From Arachis hypogaea (Eukaryota > Streptophyta > Magnoliopsida > Fabales > Fabaceae): a stretch of 64,000 bases of DNA. Under the pieces are notes generated by a model. The model was not told the DNA's origin, made no database searches, and saw only the letters and a program-made list of their open reading frames with translations. The position numbers were made by a program, and so were the translations under genes. Numbering within the stretch: position 1 is the stretch's first letter; the number at the start of each line of letters is the position of its first letter. The DNA lies in the NCBI RefSeq assembly GCF_003086295.3, contig NC_092048.1, forward strand, positions 105,416,276-105,480,275, written 5' to 3'. Shown piece by piece: positions 32,065-43,878 of this stretch.

Positions 32065-33817
32065 TGATGACAAGTCATCTTAGTCTAGTTTCACTAGCCT
32101 TTTTCTTTTGTTTTCAATTGATTTATGCACTTTCTTGAGCCATAAGCTAGCCAATTAGGTAGATTTCCATGTTTCCTTTGATTTAATCAACCATAGATGA
32201 ATTAATGCAATTTTATGAGGATTTATGCTATAATTGCCACATATTATGAAAGAATGACAAACTCATGATTTTGAGCATAGCTTTGATGTGTTTGGTTGAT
32301 TGATGATAGGTGAAGAAAGCTTGGAGAAAGGTTGAAGCAAGAAGGAATGGCTAGGAGAAAGAGAGAACAAAAAGTTTGAGCAAAAGTTTGCCTCAAACTT
32401 TAGCTCAAACTTTCGGATAAGTGAAAACACACCAGGGAACAAAAAGCTTGAGCCAACGTTTGCCTCAAACTTTTTGGCAAACGTTGGCATCACAAATCAA
32501 CACCCTGGAGAGAAAAAGTTTGCGCCAACGTTTGCCTCAAACTTTTTGGCAAACGTTGGCGCCATCAGCAACACACCCTGGAGACAAAAAGTTTGCGCCA
32601 ACGTTTGCCTCAAACTTTTTGGCAAACGTTGGCGCCATGAGTGTGCATAAGGGGGCCAACGTTTGAGCAAAAGTTTGACCCCAAATTTTAGCTCAAACGT
32701 TGGTAGCAGCAAGAATGGGGTTGCTGATGTAAAAAGTTTGAGTAAAAGTTTGCCTCAAACTTTTACTCAAACTTTTACCCAAGTTTTTATAATTCCCAAC
32801 CCGGTTCACTTCGGTTCTCTCTCCAACTCCAAGAGCAATCAACCAAGGCCTCTATCAACCCAATTCCATCAAGAGCAAAGGCCCAACTCAAGGCTTGAAG
32901 ACCATTTGAAGAAAGTGTATAAATAGCTTAAGATTTAAGTTTTTGGAGAGCTTTTCTTTTTGGTTTTGATTTAGTAGTTTTGTAGAGAGCTCACTTTTAC
33001 ATTTTGGCATTGTTGTTTTAATTCAAGAGAATTTGGGGAGGAGAATTGATCTCTCTTCTTCCTTTTCTTGCTTGAATACTCTTTACTTTTCTTGCTTCAG
33101 ATCTTGGGTGGAGAATTGAAGAAATTCTGTTTCAATCTCACCTTGGGATCTTGTTTAATTTTACTGCACAATTGAATTTCAATTTCTGATAATTGCTTCT
33201 TCTTCTACTTTCTCTGCAATTTACATTTCCTTTGCAATTGCTCTTGTTGGATCTAGGAAGGCATTGAGATCTAGACTTGGTTATCTAGTCTCTTGAGTCC
33301 TGAGATCTGGATTCCCATTTTTGATTCTCTGTTTAATGCTTTTCAAGCCCATTTACAATTCCGTTTTAGATCTGATTCAATTCAAGTTATCTTCTACTCT
33401 TCTGTTTGTTGAATTTTACTTTTCCTTATTTAATTTCTGCAAATCCAATTCCCAATTCCCTTTACAATTCAAGACATTTACATTTCTTGCACTTTAAGAT
33501 TCTGCAATTTACTTTTTTTGCGTTCTAAGTTTCGGCCATTTAATTTCTTGCTCTTTAAGATTCAGCACTTTGAATTTCAGTTCTCTTTAATTTCATGCAA
33601 ATTGCCCATTCCCTTTACTTTCCATGCAATTTAAATTCTGCAAATCACAAGTCTCTCAACCAAATCTTGATTCGCTTGACTAAATCAACCACTAAACTAA
33701 AATTGATCAATCCTTCAATCCCTGTGGGATCGACCTCACTCCCGTGAGTTATTATTACTTGATGCGACCCGGTGCACTTGCCGGTGAGTTTTGTGTCGGA
33801 TCGTTTTCCGCACATCA
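32065..33817 (+). repeat. E3 3' LTR (family C)
   Basis: 1753 bp, TGATGACAAGTCATCTTAGT to CCGCACATCA, uninterrupted. TATAAATA at 32918-32925. CATCT at 33818-33822 is the right target-site duplication, after which family B LTR sequence resumes. Confidence 0.95.
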
Positions 33818-33822
33818 CATCT

Positions 33823-34014
33823 GATTAATAAAATAGCACACTTTTCTACAACTCATTGGGAGACGACCTGGGACTTAAACTCCCAGTAATTTTTAAATTA
33901 AACTCTCTGTGACATATTTCTAAATTGATAGGCAGATTTTCGGTGAGTTAAGAACTATACTTGCAACGTAACTATTTTAATAATTTTTAATTCACCAACT
34001 TCTGTGTCTCATCA
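33823..34014 (+). repeat. E2 5' LTR, part 2 (family B)
   Basis: Continues the family B LTR from 9911 and matches 57013-57210. TTGGGAGACGACC is followed by the hairpin CTGGGA-CTTAAAC-TCCCAG (33868-33886). It ends GTGTCTCATCA. Confidence 0.92.
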
Positions 34015-34019
34015 ATTTT

Positions 34020-34037
34020 TGGCGCCGTTGCCGGGGA
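34020..34037 (+). other. E2 primer-binding site (tRNA-Asp)
   Basis: TGGCGCCGTTGCCGGGGA, 5 bp after the LTR, fully complementary to the 3' end of plant tRNA-Asp. Confidence 0.93.
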
Positions 34038-34129
34038 GTTGCAATAGAGTTCTAAAGTTATTACTTAGAATTTATTTATTTGCATTTTATTTTATTTTGC
34101 TACTATGAGCTCCATGTTTCTTTCGTCAA

Positions 34130-37100
34130 ATGATGCGTTCACTTCCCGATCCGTGCTTGCTAATATTCGATCCTGAAATTGAAAGGACTATTTCACGAAT
34201 AAGGTGAGAACATCGTCGGTTAGTCCGCTCTGAGGGCGGATCTGAAAGTGAACTTGAGGAAGAAACCAGCCCCCGTTCTACTGATTCGGTTGTTTTACGT
34301 GCAGAAGACATGGCAGCTAGGAGAGTTACCATCCAGGAGGAAGAAGCCCCTGATTTTACAATGCAACCGTTTCAAGCACATCATCCAGCGGTAGCTACAG
34401 ATTTTGAAATAAATACCGCACTGCTAAATTTGATGCCCAAGTTTCATGGCCTACCTGCTCAAGAGCCTATCAAGCACTTGAGAGATTTCCAGGCAGCCTG
34501 TTCTACTGTCAGGCGTGATGGTACTGATGAAACTTCAATTTTGCTGAAAGCTTTCCCGTTTTCTCTCGAGGGAAAAGTAAGAGAGTGGTACTACACTCAA
34601 CCTCTAGCAAATGTATCCAACCGGGATACACTCAGAAAGGAGTTTTTGGAGAAATTCTTTCCATCTGAAGTTACTGATAAACTGAGGAAAGATATTTCCA
34701 CAATTGTTCAGGATGACAATGAGACTCTCTTTGAATACTGGGAGCGCTTCAATAATCTTCTGGAAGCATGCCCCCACCACATGATTGACAAGATAGTGTT
34801 ACTTAGCTATATCACACAGGGCATGAGGCCCCAAGATAAGACCACATTAGAAAGTGCTAGCAATGGGTCTATGAAGAAGTACAAGACCACTGATGAGGCT
34901 TGGCAATTGATCAGTGATTTAGCTGAATCTACTAGGAACCACAGGCAAAAGCAAGGCCGTTCAAAAGCCGTTGCAGAAGTATCCTCTAACAGAGAGACTG
35001 CTGCTCTAGCTCAGAGTATATGTGAGATGACCAACTTGCTGAAGCAGATGCAATTGAATCAACAACAAGCTCAGCAAGCTCAACCTCCTCCACCACAGCA
35101 AAACTAACTAGTCCCACAAAGAATTTGCGGAATCTGTGCTGATTATAGCCATTACACTGATGAATGCCCGCACCTCTAACAAGAAGACAACATGGTGGCA
35201 TCCACTCATAACTTCTATGACCGCCCCAACCAAGGGTACAATCAAAGTGGAAATAATAACCATGGATGGCAGGACAATTCTAATCAGAATTGGAGGGACA
35301 ACAATAACAGAGGAGGCTGAGATAATCAGGGAAATCAGAGGCGGAATAATAACAACAACAGGCAGCAGAATCAACCTTATAGAGCACCTCACCTGAGGCA
35401 AAACCAAGGACCACAGAACAATCAACAGCAGACCTCTCAATTCACTCACTCTTCTTCATCTCCTAATGAAGAGCTACTACAATCTTTTGAGCGAAGACAA
35501 TAGACCATGGAAAATAACATCATGAATAGTATTAATGCCAGTCTGAATGGTCTCACCTCTACTTTGCAAGCTTTTATGTCACAGATTGGATCAACACAAA
35601 ATTCCAGTAACCAACCTTCAAGTTCCACTGGAATCCCCTCTCAACCATTACCCAATCCAAAGGGAGGCATTAATGCCATCACCCTAAGGTCTGGAACCAC
35701 ACTGCAGGAGAGGAATCAGGAAGAACCAAGCCCACCAGAACACACCTCAGCTGAAGAGGTAGTAGAAATAGAAGATGTTGAAGAGGAAGAGGACATACAA
35801 GACATAGCTGAAGAAGAAATAGCTCAACCACAGGAGGAAGCACCAAAAGGCACAAACACCACAGAAAACACTACTCTTATTCCATTTCCACAACTTGCAA
35901 GGAAGCCCAGGAAGCAGCTGGAACCCGACCCCAAAATGGTAGAAATATTCAAAAAGGTTGAGGTAACTGTTCCTCTTTTTGATGTTATTCAGCAGGTACC
36001 TAAATATGCAAAGTTTCTAAAAGACTTATGTATCCATAAAGACAAAATTAATGAATTAGAAACTATTCCTTTAGGTAGTTCTATATCTGCTTTAATGGGA
36101 GGATTACCCGAAAAATGTAGTGATCCAGGTCCTTGTATAGTTAGCTGTACTATTGGTGGTGTAGTAATTTATGATTGCATGTGTGATTTAGGAGCATGTG
36201 TTAGTATAATGCCTTTGTCTATATATGATATTTTGAGGCTCCCTCCCTTAAAAAGGTCAGCAGCTCATTTTGTGTTAGCAGATAAAAGCATTATTACAGT
36301 GGCTAGAGTTGCTGAAGATGTTTTGGTGAACATTAAAGGGCTTACATTTCCCACTGATTTTTATATCTTGGAGATGCCCCATAATAATTCAGATAAGCCA
36401 TCATCAATCCTACTTGGAAGACCATTCCTGAAGACATTAAAATTCAAATTGGATGCTTTTTCAGGAACATACTCCTTTGAAATAGATGGTCGCATAGTAA
36501 TCTTCAATCTGAATGGAGTCATTGACAACCCCCCAGAAGATCGTTCTATCTTCCAGTGTGATGTCATAGATGAAAGTGTAGCTAAAGTTCACAAGGAAGA
36601 GTTTGAAGAGAGACACACTGGACAAGGTCCAAGTGTGGGGACCCTTTTAACTGACAATGAGGGCACTTCGCCATTTTCACAAGCTCCAGATAATCCAAAG
36701 CCTGCCTATGATCAAAAGTTAGAATTGAAACCCCTCTCTCCACATCTCAAATATGCTTATCTTGAAGATGAGCAGAGGTTTCCAGTTATCATTGCAAGGG
36801 AACTTACTTCTCAACAAGAAGAGCAGCTACTTGATGTACTGAGGAAGCATAAGAAGGCAATTGGGTGGAGCTTGGCAGACATAGTAGGTATCAACCCTCA
36901 AGTATGTGAACACAGAATATTTTTAGAAGAGGGAGCAAGACCTGTTCGTCAACCCCAAAGAAGATTGAATCCCACCATCTTGAAAGTTGTCAAAAAGGAA
37001 GTGACCAGACTATTGGAAGTCGGTATCATATATCCCATTTCAGACAGTGAATGGGTAAGCCCAGTACAAGTGGTGCCCAAGAATTCTGGAGTCACTACAG

Positions 37101-39631
37101 TGAAGAATGAGCATGGAGAGCTCATAGCAACTAGAGTTCAGAATGCTTGGAGAGTCTGCATTGATTACAGGCGTCTCAACCAAGCTACCCGTAAGGATCA
37201 CTACCCACTTCCATTCATTGATCAAATGCTGGATCGCCTGTCAGGTAAATCACATTATTGCTTTTTAGATGGTTACACAGGTTATTTCCAGATTCATATA
37301 GTTCCTGAGGATCAGAAAAAGACTACATTTACATGTCCTTTTGGGACTTATGCTTACAAGAGAATTCCCTTTGGCTTGTGCAATGCACCAGCTACTTTCC
37401 AAAGGTGCATGATGAGTCTTTTCTCTGATCTTATTGAGGACTGTATGGAAGTTTCTATGGACGATTTTAGCGTTTATGGTGATTCTTTTAGCCTTTGCTT
37501 AGATGGATTATCTAGAGTATTAGATAGATGTGTTAATACAAACCTTGTATTAAATTTCAAAAAATGTCACTTTATGGTAAAACAAGGAATTGTATTGGGA
37601 CATGTGGTATCTAATAATGGCATTTCTGTAGACCTAGCAAAGGTGAATGTTATTTCTAGTCTACCTTACCCCTCTTCTGTGAGGGAAGTCCGTTCGTTCC
37701 TTGGCCATGCAGGTTTTTACAGGAGATTTATTAAGGACTTTAGTAAGGTCGCACTTCCCTTATCCAGATTACTGCAGAAGGATATTGAGTTCGAGTTCAG
37801 TGAGGATTACAAACAAGCGTTTGATAAGCTGAAGACTGCTCTAACTCAAGCTCCAATTGTGAGAGGACCAGATTGGAGCCAGCCGTTTGAAATCATGTGC
37901 GATGCTTCCAACCATGTAGTAGGAGCAGCGCTGGCTCAGCATGAAGGTAAGGATCCTTTCGTTATTGCTTATGCGTCTAAGACTTTAGACACTGCCCAGT
38001 CCAATTATACTACTACTGAGAAAGAGCTTCTTGCTATTGTTTTTGCTCTGGATAAATTTCGAGCTTATTTACTTGGTACTAGAGTAGTAGTGTATTCGGA
38101 CCATGCAGCTTTAAAGTATCTATTAGCTAAAAAGGAGTCCAAACCAAGACTTATACGTTGGATACTGTTGTTACAAGAATTTAATTTAGAAATAAAGGAT
38201 AGGAGTGGTAATCAAAATTTAGTGGCAGACCACTTGAGTCGCCTTGAGCATATTAAGGATGATTCTACTCCTATAGATGATAATTTTCCTTTTGATAACC
38301 TGCAAGCAGTATCTGAGGTAGTCCCTTGGTATGCACCTGTTGCTAATTATTTAGTTAGCCGCAAATTTCCTCCAAATTTTTCTAAGCATCAAAGAGACAA
38401 GCTGAAAAGCGAGTCTAAATATTACATATGGGATGACCCATATTTATGGAGATGTGGCGCTGATCAAGTAATTAGACGTTGTGTGCCTCAATCAGAATTC
38501 CAGTCCATTTTAGAGGCCTGTCACTCATCTGAGAGTGGAGGACATTTTGGTCCTCAAAGAACAGCCAAAAAGATCTTAGACTGTGGATTCTGGTGGCCTA
38601 CTCTTTTTAGAGACGCTGCTGAGTTTTGTAAATCTTGTCTCCCATGCCAGAAATTTGGTAATATATCCAGGAGGGATGAGATGCCTCAACAAATTATGCT
38701 TTTCTGTGAAATTTTTTATGTTTGGGGCATTGACTTCATGGGTCCATTTCCAAACTCTAATGGATATTTTTATATATTGTTAGCTATGGATTATGTTTCC
38801 AAATGGGTGGAAGCAATTCCTACCCGCACTGATGATGCTAACACTGTTGTTTTCTTTGTGAGAAACCGTATTATATGTCGCTTCGGATCACCACGAGCAA
38901 TCGTGAGCGATCAAGGCACCCATTTTTGTAACAGGAGACTAACAGGATTAATGAAGAAGCATGGGATAATTCATAAAGTTGCAACAGCTTACCATCCCCA
39001 AACTAATGGGCAAGCTGAGGTGTCAAACAGAGAAATTAAGCGTATCTTGCAAAAGATAGTAAAGCCTCATAGAAAAGACTGGAGCACCAGGCTATAAGAT
39101 GCACTCTGGGCATACAGAACAGCATACAAGACACCCATTGGAATGAGTCCCTTCCGCTTGGTTTATGGAAAAGCTTGTTATCTCCCAGTTGAAGTAGAAC
39201 ACAGAGCTTTTTGGGCAGTTAAGGAGTGCAACATGGGAATCGAGAAAGCCGGAGCTGAAAGGAAGTTACAACTGCAGGAACTGGAGAACCTTCGCCTAGA
39301 AGCTTATGAAAACTCCAAAATATACAAGGAAAAGATGAAGGCTGTACATGATCAAAACATCAAGAAGAAAGAGTTCCAACCTGGGAATTTAGTCCTCCTT
39401 TACAAATCTCGACTAAGGTTCATGCCAGGCAAGTTGAGATCAAGATGGGAAGGTCCATACAGAGTAGAGAAGGCCGAACCGTACGGAGTTTATCACCTAA
39501 GCCATCCTTCAAGCTCTGAATTTATTAAGGTTAATGGCCAACGCCTGAAGATATACCATGGCGAGAAGATGCAGAGAAACAAGGAGCTTGAGATCTTCCT
39601 CTTGGAAGATCCCCACATAGCAGAAGATTGA
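34130..39631 (+). pseudogene. gag-pol: E2 gag-pol polyprotein, six premature stops
   Basis: A single 1833-codon frame from ATG 34130 without frameshift, interrupted at TGA 34205, TAA 35105, TAA 35177, TGA 35318, TAG 35501 and TAA 39095. The longest open part is 35507-39097 (1196 residues). Gag core: FHGLPAQEPIKHLRDFQ, FPFSLEGKVREWYY, ETLFEYWERFNNLL. A zinc knuckle CGICADYSHYTDEC (C-x2-C-x4-H-x4-C) lies at 35130-35172. Protease CDLGACVSIMPLS has Asp near residue 686. RT has SMDD (residue 1109) in place of YMDD. RNase H has [31 protein letters not shown] and SDHAALKYL. Integrase has a zinc region (CHSSESGGHFGPQR ... CLPCQK), Asp in WGIDFMGP, Asp in VSDQGTHF and Glu in NGQAEVSN, then a GPY/F-like RWEGPYRV tail. 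Confidence 0.93.
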
Positions 39632-39641
39632 GCTAGTGGAG

Positions 39642-39692
39642 CGTCCAACTTACGGACGTTAAAGCAAAGTGCTAGGTGGGAGACAACCCACC
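39642..39692 (+). other. E2 twin hairpin after gag-pol
   Basis: Hairpin 1 is CGTCC-AACTTAC-GGACG (39642-39658). Hairpin 2 is GGTGGG-AGACAA-CCCACC (39675-39692). It begins 10 nt after the stop. The primary sequence is far from the other families but the fold is the same. Confidence 0.8.
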
Positions 39693-40372
39693 ATGGTATG
39701 ATCGTTCTTTTCTTTATTTTTAGTTTTTCCTATTCAATAACTCTTCTCTTTCTTAGTACTTTCATGCATCTGCATTTACATGTTTTTACTTTAAAAAAAA
39801 AATTTTCGCTACGCGACGCGATCGCATCAGTGACGCGTCCGCGTCACAAGGAGAGTAAAGAAAAATAAAAATGAACAGAAAGTCACGCTGGAGTGTGGCT
39901 GGAGGCGTGCCAATGGCACAAATCAACCCACGCGACTGCGTCGCTGACGCGTTCGCGTCGCATGGGAATCATGGCCTCCCACGCGACCGCGTGCCCTGAG
40001 TTTTCGACGTAAAAGGGTGCACAATGAAATATTGTGCGAGAGTGATGCTGGATTGGTGTTGGAAGCACAATCCTTATCACACGACCGCATCGCCGACACG
40101 GCCGCGTCATCCATTTTCTGGCGCACACTCACGCGATCGCGTGACCCACGCGATCGCACCACCCCAATTTTGGCAAATAAATTAATTTGAACAGAGAGTT
40201 GTGCTGGTGCGAGGCTGCACTCGCGCTAGATGCATAATATGGGTCACGCGCGATCGACGCGATCGCGTCACCTTACTTGAAGTGCATTCACGCAAACACG
40301 TGCCCCACGGGGCCGCGTCGCATGCGCCGCACAGCTCAACCTAAATTGCCAAATTATCTTATCTTTCTCTCC
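39693..40372 (+). other. E2 ORF3 leader, GC palindrome zone
   Basis: From 39805 to 40330 it carries many short inverted pairs, for example ACGCGATCGC, GACGCGTCCGCGTC, CACGCGATCGCGTGA and CACGCGACCGCGTG. They resemble those of the family B LTR (8935-9115). ORFs across this stretch arise from the repeat and are not supported. Confidence 0.7.
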
Positions 40373-41110
40373 TCCAAATCCTAGTTTTTCTTTTCCCTCC
40401 TTATTTCTTTCTTCCCCCTTCCCCCTTCTATCTCACCTTTCACTCTCTATCTCTCTCACCTCCATTAACAAGGTTTTATTTTCTTCTTCTCTCTTTCTTT
40501 TTCTATCATCCTTATTATTTTATATGTATTTTCTTTTCTTTTCCTTTTTCTTTTCATTATTCATATTTTCTTTCTTTTTCTTTTCCTTTTTACATGGTGT
40601 TAGAAATTTTTTTTGAGTCATTATCCCTCATTATATGCTTGTGGATTGTTGCAAATTGTTTGACAATTATTTTTATTCCATTTATGGATTTCTTGCATGT
40701 TCACCTTCATATTTTCTATACCTTATTCAACATGCATGCTATGTGTTTGTGAAAAAGCTCAAATGGCATTATGCACTTCTCTATGTTGTTATACTATTCA
40801 ATGCTTGCTTTTCACAACTTTCCTTTACTATTGTATTAATTGAATTTAATTGTCAATACAAACGTGATGGTTTGTTACAAGGTATTGCTTGGTCTATGCT
40901 ACTCATGCCCTTTGCCTGCATGCCAATAAAGACCTTGCAGTCACTTGTCTTTCTATGCACTAGCTATTTTCCATTGTTGGCTTTTCACATGTACTCGAGA
41001 GCATGTGTTAATGTCATCTACATCCTAATGTGCATCCATCACCACTCTTCCGTTCTCTTCCTTGCTATATATCTATTTGAATTTAATTTTCTTTCTCCTC
41101 TCTTTTCAGG
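40373..41110 (+). other. E2 pyrimidine-rich stretch ending in a splice-acceptor-like site
   Basis: A strongly T/C-rich tract (40370-40600) is followed by T-rich sequence to TTTCTCCTCTCTTTTCAG at 41092-41109, directly before ATGG. A possible donor is AACAAG|GTTTTA near 40473. Athila-type env-like genes are thought to be expressed from spliced RNA, which this would fit. The 182-codon ORF across it (40635-41183) has intron-like composition. Confidence 0.5.
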
Positions 41111-42364
41111 ATGGCCACCAAGAAAGGAAAGAAGAAAGCGACTCCTAAACCCCCAGCAAGAAAAGGCACTAAAAGAGCATTAGTGGCAGAGCCCTCTTCA
41201 ACCACAGTCAATCCCTCAACAAAAAGAGTTAAGAGGATAATAAAGGTTGATGAGAAGGAGAAAGCCTTCCCAGCAAAGGACACTACGCGATTTCCCAATC
41301 GCTACTGTAAACAGATGTTCCCTATCCTGGCAGAAAGAAACTATAACAATGAATACCTTCTTATCCTCCCATCCAATATTGCTACCCTTGTTGAGCCGTA
41401 AATTGAACGAAGACAATGGGGTTTCCTACGGAGACAGTCAAGGCAGGTCAATCTTCCTTGGGTAGTTGAGTTCTACTCTAACTTCTACATGCCAACCTTG
41501 CAGTCTGTTTATGTCCGACAGAAGCAAGTCCCCATCACAGAAGAGGCCATTCAGCAAGCTCTGAGTCTTCCCCCTATTCCAGAAGGAATGGACACCATCC
41601 AAGAAGCCGCACTTAAGCGCCAGAGGTATCAATTTGACTGGGACTCCGTTCTAGGAGTTATCGCATTACCTGGCAGCCGTTGGATCTACGGATACCACCG
41701 TACCCGCCCTAAGGGAATCTTAGCTTCAGCACTTACCTTGGAAGCTCGGGTATGGGCACAGATCATGTCCCATTACGTCTTTCCGAGCACTCATGAGTCC
41801 TCCTTCACTGCGGACATGGCTGTTCTACTTTGGTGCATCCTTACAGACCACCCTCTGAATCTCTCAAGACATATCCGGAATGCTATGGAACACGTACAAA
41901 TTGCGGGCAACTTACCTTTCCCCGCCTTGGTTTCAGATCTTGTCTCAGCAGCCGGAGTCTCCTACAGAGCTGGGGACACCAAAGCCGTGCTTCCACGTGA
42001 TGATCAGTATGTCCCTTACGGGAAATACCTCAGACTTCCAGCAGCCACTACAAGTCTTCCTACTGCTCCAGTTGAAGATAATCCTTCTTCAATACCACAA
42101 GCACCTACAACTGATGAATTGCTCCAGCAGATAATCACAAGGTTGGATCGGCAAGAACACAAAGCTAAGTTGAGAGAGCGCCGTAACGAGCGCCAATTCA
42201 AACACCTCAAGGAGCTACTCAAGGGACATTTCAGGGACTCGGATACCCCGGACTCCACTTCTTTTACCAGCACAGGGAGCCATAATGGTCCCGACTGTGG
42301 AGATACTGCTACCAGCCTACCCTTGTTCCTGACAGACGGCATCGAGGACGGTGCAAAGCCTTAA
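41111..42364 (+). pseudogene. E2 ORF3 with one premature stop
   Basis: 418 codons from ATG 41111 (MATKKGKKKATPKPPARKGT), with TAA at 41399 and no frameshift; the part after it is open from 41489. It has a basic, Pro/Lys-rich N-terminus, then a globular region with FYSNFYMPTLQSVYVRQKQV, ALKRQRYQFDWDSV and LTLEARVWAQIMSHYVFPST. A short charged segment near the end (RQEHKAKLRERRNERQFKHL) is probably coiled coil. It occupies the same place as ORF3 of E1 and E3 and shares the general plan, though similarity by eye is weak. No membrane span was found. GTGTGGGGAGG right after the stop echoes the family B PPT. Confidence 0.75.
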
Positions 42365-42507
42365 GTGTGGGGAGGTCGGTCAGTACCTGACTTCCAGAGG
42401 TAATTTCTTTTCCCTAGCACCAATAATTAGGATATTTTAGTTAGATTTTCTTTCTTTTATAGAATAGAATAAATTGCATAGGTTAGGATAGTTGCATGCA
42501 TGTTCTA
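42365..42507 (+). other. E2 sequence between ORF3 and the E5 insertion
   Basis: Short noncoding stretch. Its last 48 bp (42460-42507) are repeated exactly after E5. Confidence 0.75.
42460..42507 (+). repeat. 48-bp direct repeat flanking E5, left copy
   Basis: TAGAATAGAATAAATTGCAT ... GCATGTTCTA, identical at all 48 positions to 54395-54442. It lies exactly against both LTR ends. Other insertions in the window have 5-bp duplications. Confidence 0.95.
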
Positions 42508-42817
42508 TGATGCCAAGGCATCTTAGGCTAGTTTCACTAGCATTTTTCTGTTAGTTTTAGTTGTTTTATGCATTTTCTTGAGCTTAAAGTAACCAAAAAT
42601 GGTTAAATGAAGAACAAAGCAATGAACCATCCAAACAGTATGATTTTAATGCAAATTCCATGAGTTTTAGTTATATTACTTGAATGCTATGAATGGAAGA
42701 TTTCTCATGAAATTTTGCAAGACTTTGATGCAATTGTTTGGATGATTTCAGGGAAGAAGAGGCTAAGCAAGGAAGCAACAAAATCAATAAAGGAAGCTTG
42801 AATATCACATGTGGAGT

Positions 42818-43545
42818 TTAAGTTCCAGTTTAAGCCTAAACTGGAGCTTAAACGCCAGAATCAGGAAGGCTAAGAAATGCTGGAATTGAAGTTTAACCTC
42901 CAGTTTAACCTTAAACTGGAGGTTAAACGCCAGAATGATAATGCCACTCAGGAAGGAGTTCCACGTTTAACCTCCAGTTTAACCTTAAACTGGAGGTTAA
43001 ACGCCAGAATGGGAAAAGCACCAGGGAGCCATTTCCACGTTTAAGCTCCAGTTTGACCTCAAACTGGAGCTTAAACGTGTTCGACCAAGTTTTCTCCTCC
43101 AGGGTTGCTCTCTCCATTTCCACGTTTAAGCTCCAGTTTGACCTCAAACTGGAGCTTAAACGTGTTCGACACCTCCAGGGCTACCCTTCTAAGCTTCCAC
43201 GTTTAACCTCCAGTTTAACCTTAAACTGGAGGTTAAACGTGTTCGACCTCCAGGATGCCTCCTTCCATTTCCACGTTTAACCTCCAGTTTAACCTTAAAC
43301 TGGAGGTTAAACGTGTTCGACCTCCAAGGCTGCCCTTCCTATATCCACGTTTAAGCTTCAGTTTAACCTTAAACTGAAGCTTAAACGTGTTCGACTACAT
43401 GACTCTCCAGGGCTGCTTTCTTCCATTTCCACGTTTAAGCTTCAGTTTAACCTTAAACTGAAGCTTAAACGTGCTTCTACAAAAGGCCTCACTGGAAGTG
43501 TCTGGCGTTTAAGCTGCAGTTTAAGCTTAAACTGCAACTTAAACG
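42818..43545 (+). repeat. Ten-unit palindrome array in E5 5' LTR
   Basis: Units spaced about 75-80 bp. The unit at 43347-43388 has perfect 20-bp arms (ACGTTTAAGCTTCAGTTTAA and its complement) around CC. Others have GCTCCAG/CTGGAGC or CCTCCAG/CTGGAGG, and TTTGACC-TCAAA or TTTAACC-TTAAA, always changed on both arms. Confidence 0.93.
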
Positions 43546-43870
43546 CCACTCTTGGAAAAGGTTTCTGGACCAAAAATATTGTGGTTTAAGTTAGTATTTG
43601 AGCACAAACATTAACTTAAACTTATTCTGGTATGAAACCCAATTGAATATCATGGTTTATGGGATTGGGCCTGAAGGATTGATGAGTTTGAAATCTCAAT
43701 TTATTGAGTCATGTGTCATTATTTGATTATCACTAAGTTGGCTCAATGAATGTTACAGAATTTGGATCAACAGCCTCATCAAGATTATGGATCATAAACC
43801 CAAGGCAAAAGGAAAGCAGGGAGAGGCCTCAAAGCCCATGAAACACAACAGAAGCTCAATATAGAAAGTG

Positions 43871-43878
43871 TATAAATA
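43871..43878 (+). promoter_or_regulatory. TATA box of E5 5' LTR
   Basis: TATAAATA in GTGTATAAATAGGATAG, just after the palindrome array; the 3' LTR has it at 53434-53441. It is the most plausible U3 promoter in the window because E5 is the least damaged element. Confidence 0.7.

Larger units (their letters stand above)
9912..33817 (+). mobile_element. E3: family C non-autonomous retrotransposon
   Basis: Plus strand. The 5' LTR is 9912-10010 plus 23589-25298, split by E4. The PBS is 25305-25322, gag-pro with an integrase-like tail 25495-28347, the twin hairpin 28361-28408, ORF3 29508-31037, the PPT hairpin 32028-32047 and the 3' LTR 32065-33817. A 5-bp duplication CATCT flanks it. RT, RNase H and the integrase core are missing. 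LTRs differ at about 20 sites in 1.75 kb by eye, so it is younger than E2, as the nesting requires. Without E4 it is about 10.3 kb. Confidence 0.92.

Noticed and set aside
40635..41183. 182-codon hydrophobic ORF as a membrane (env-like) protein
   Set aside because: The T-rich composition gives Phe/Leu-rich translation by default. It overlaps the ORF3 start in another frame and spans the splice-acceptor-like site.
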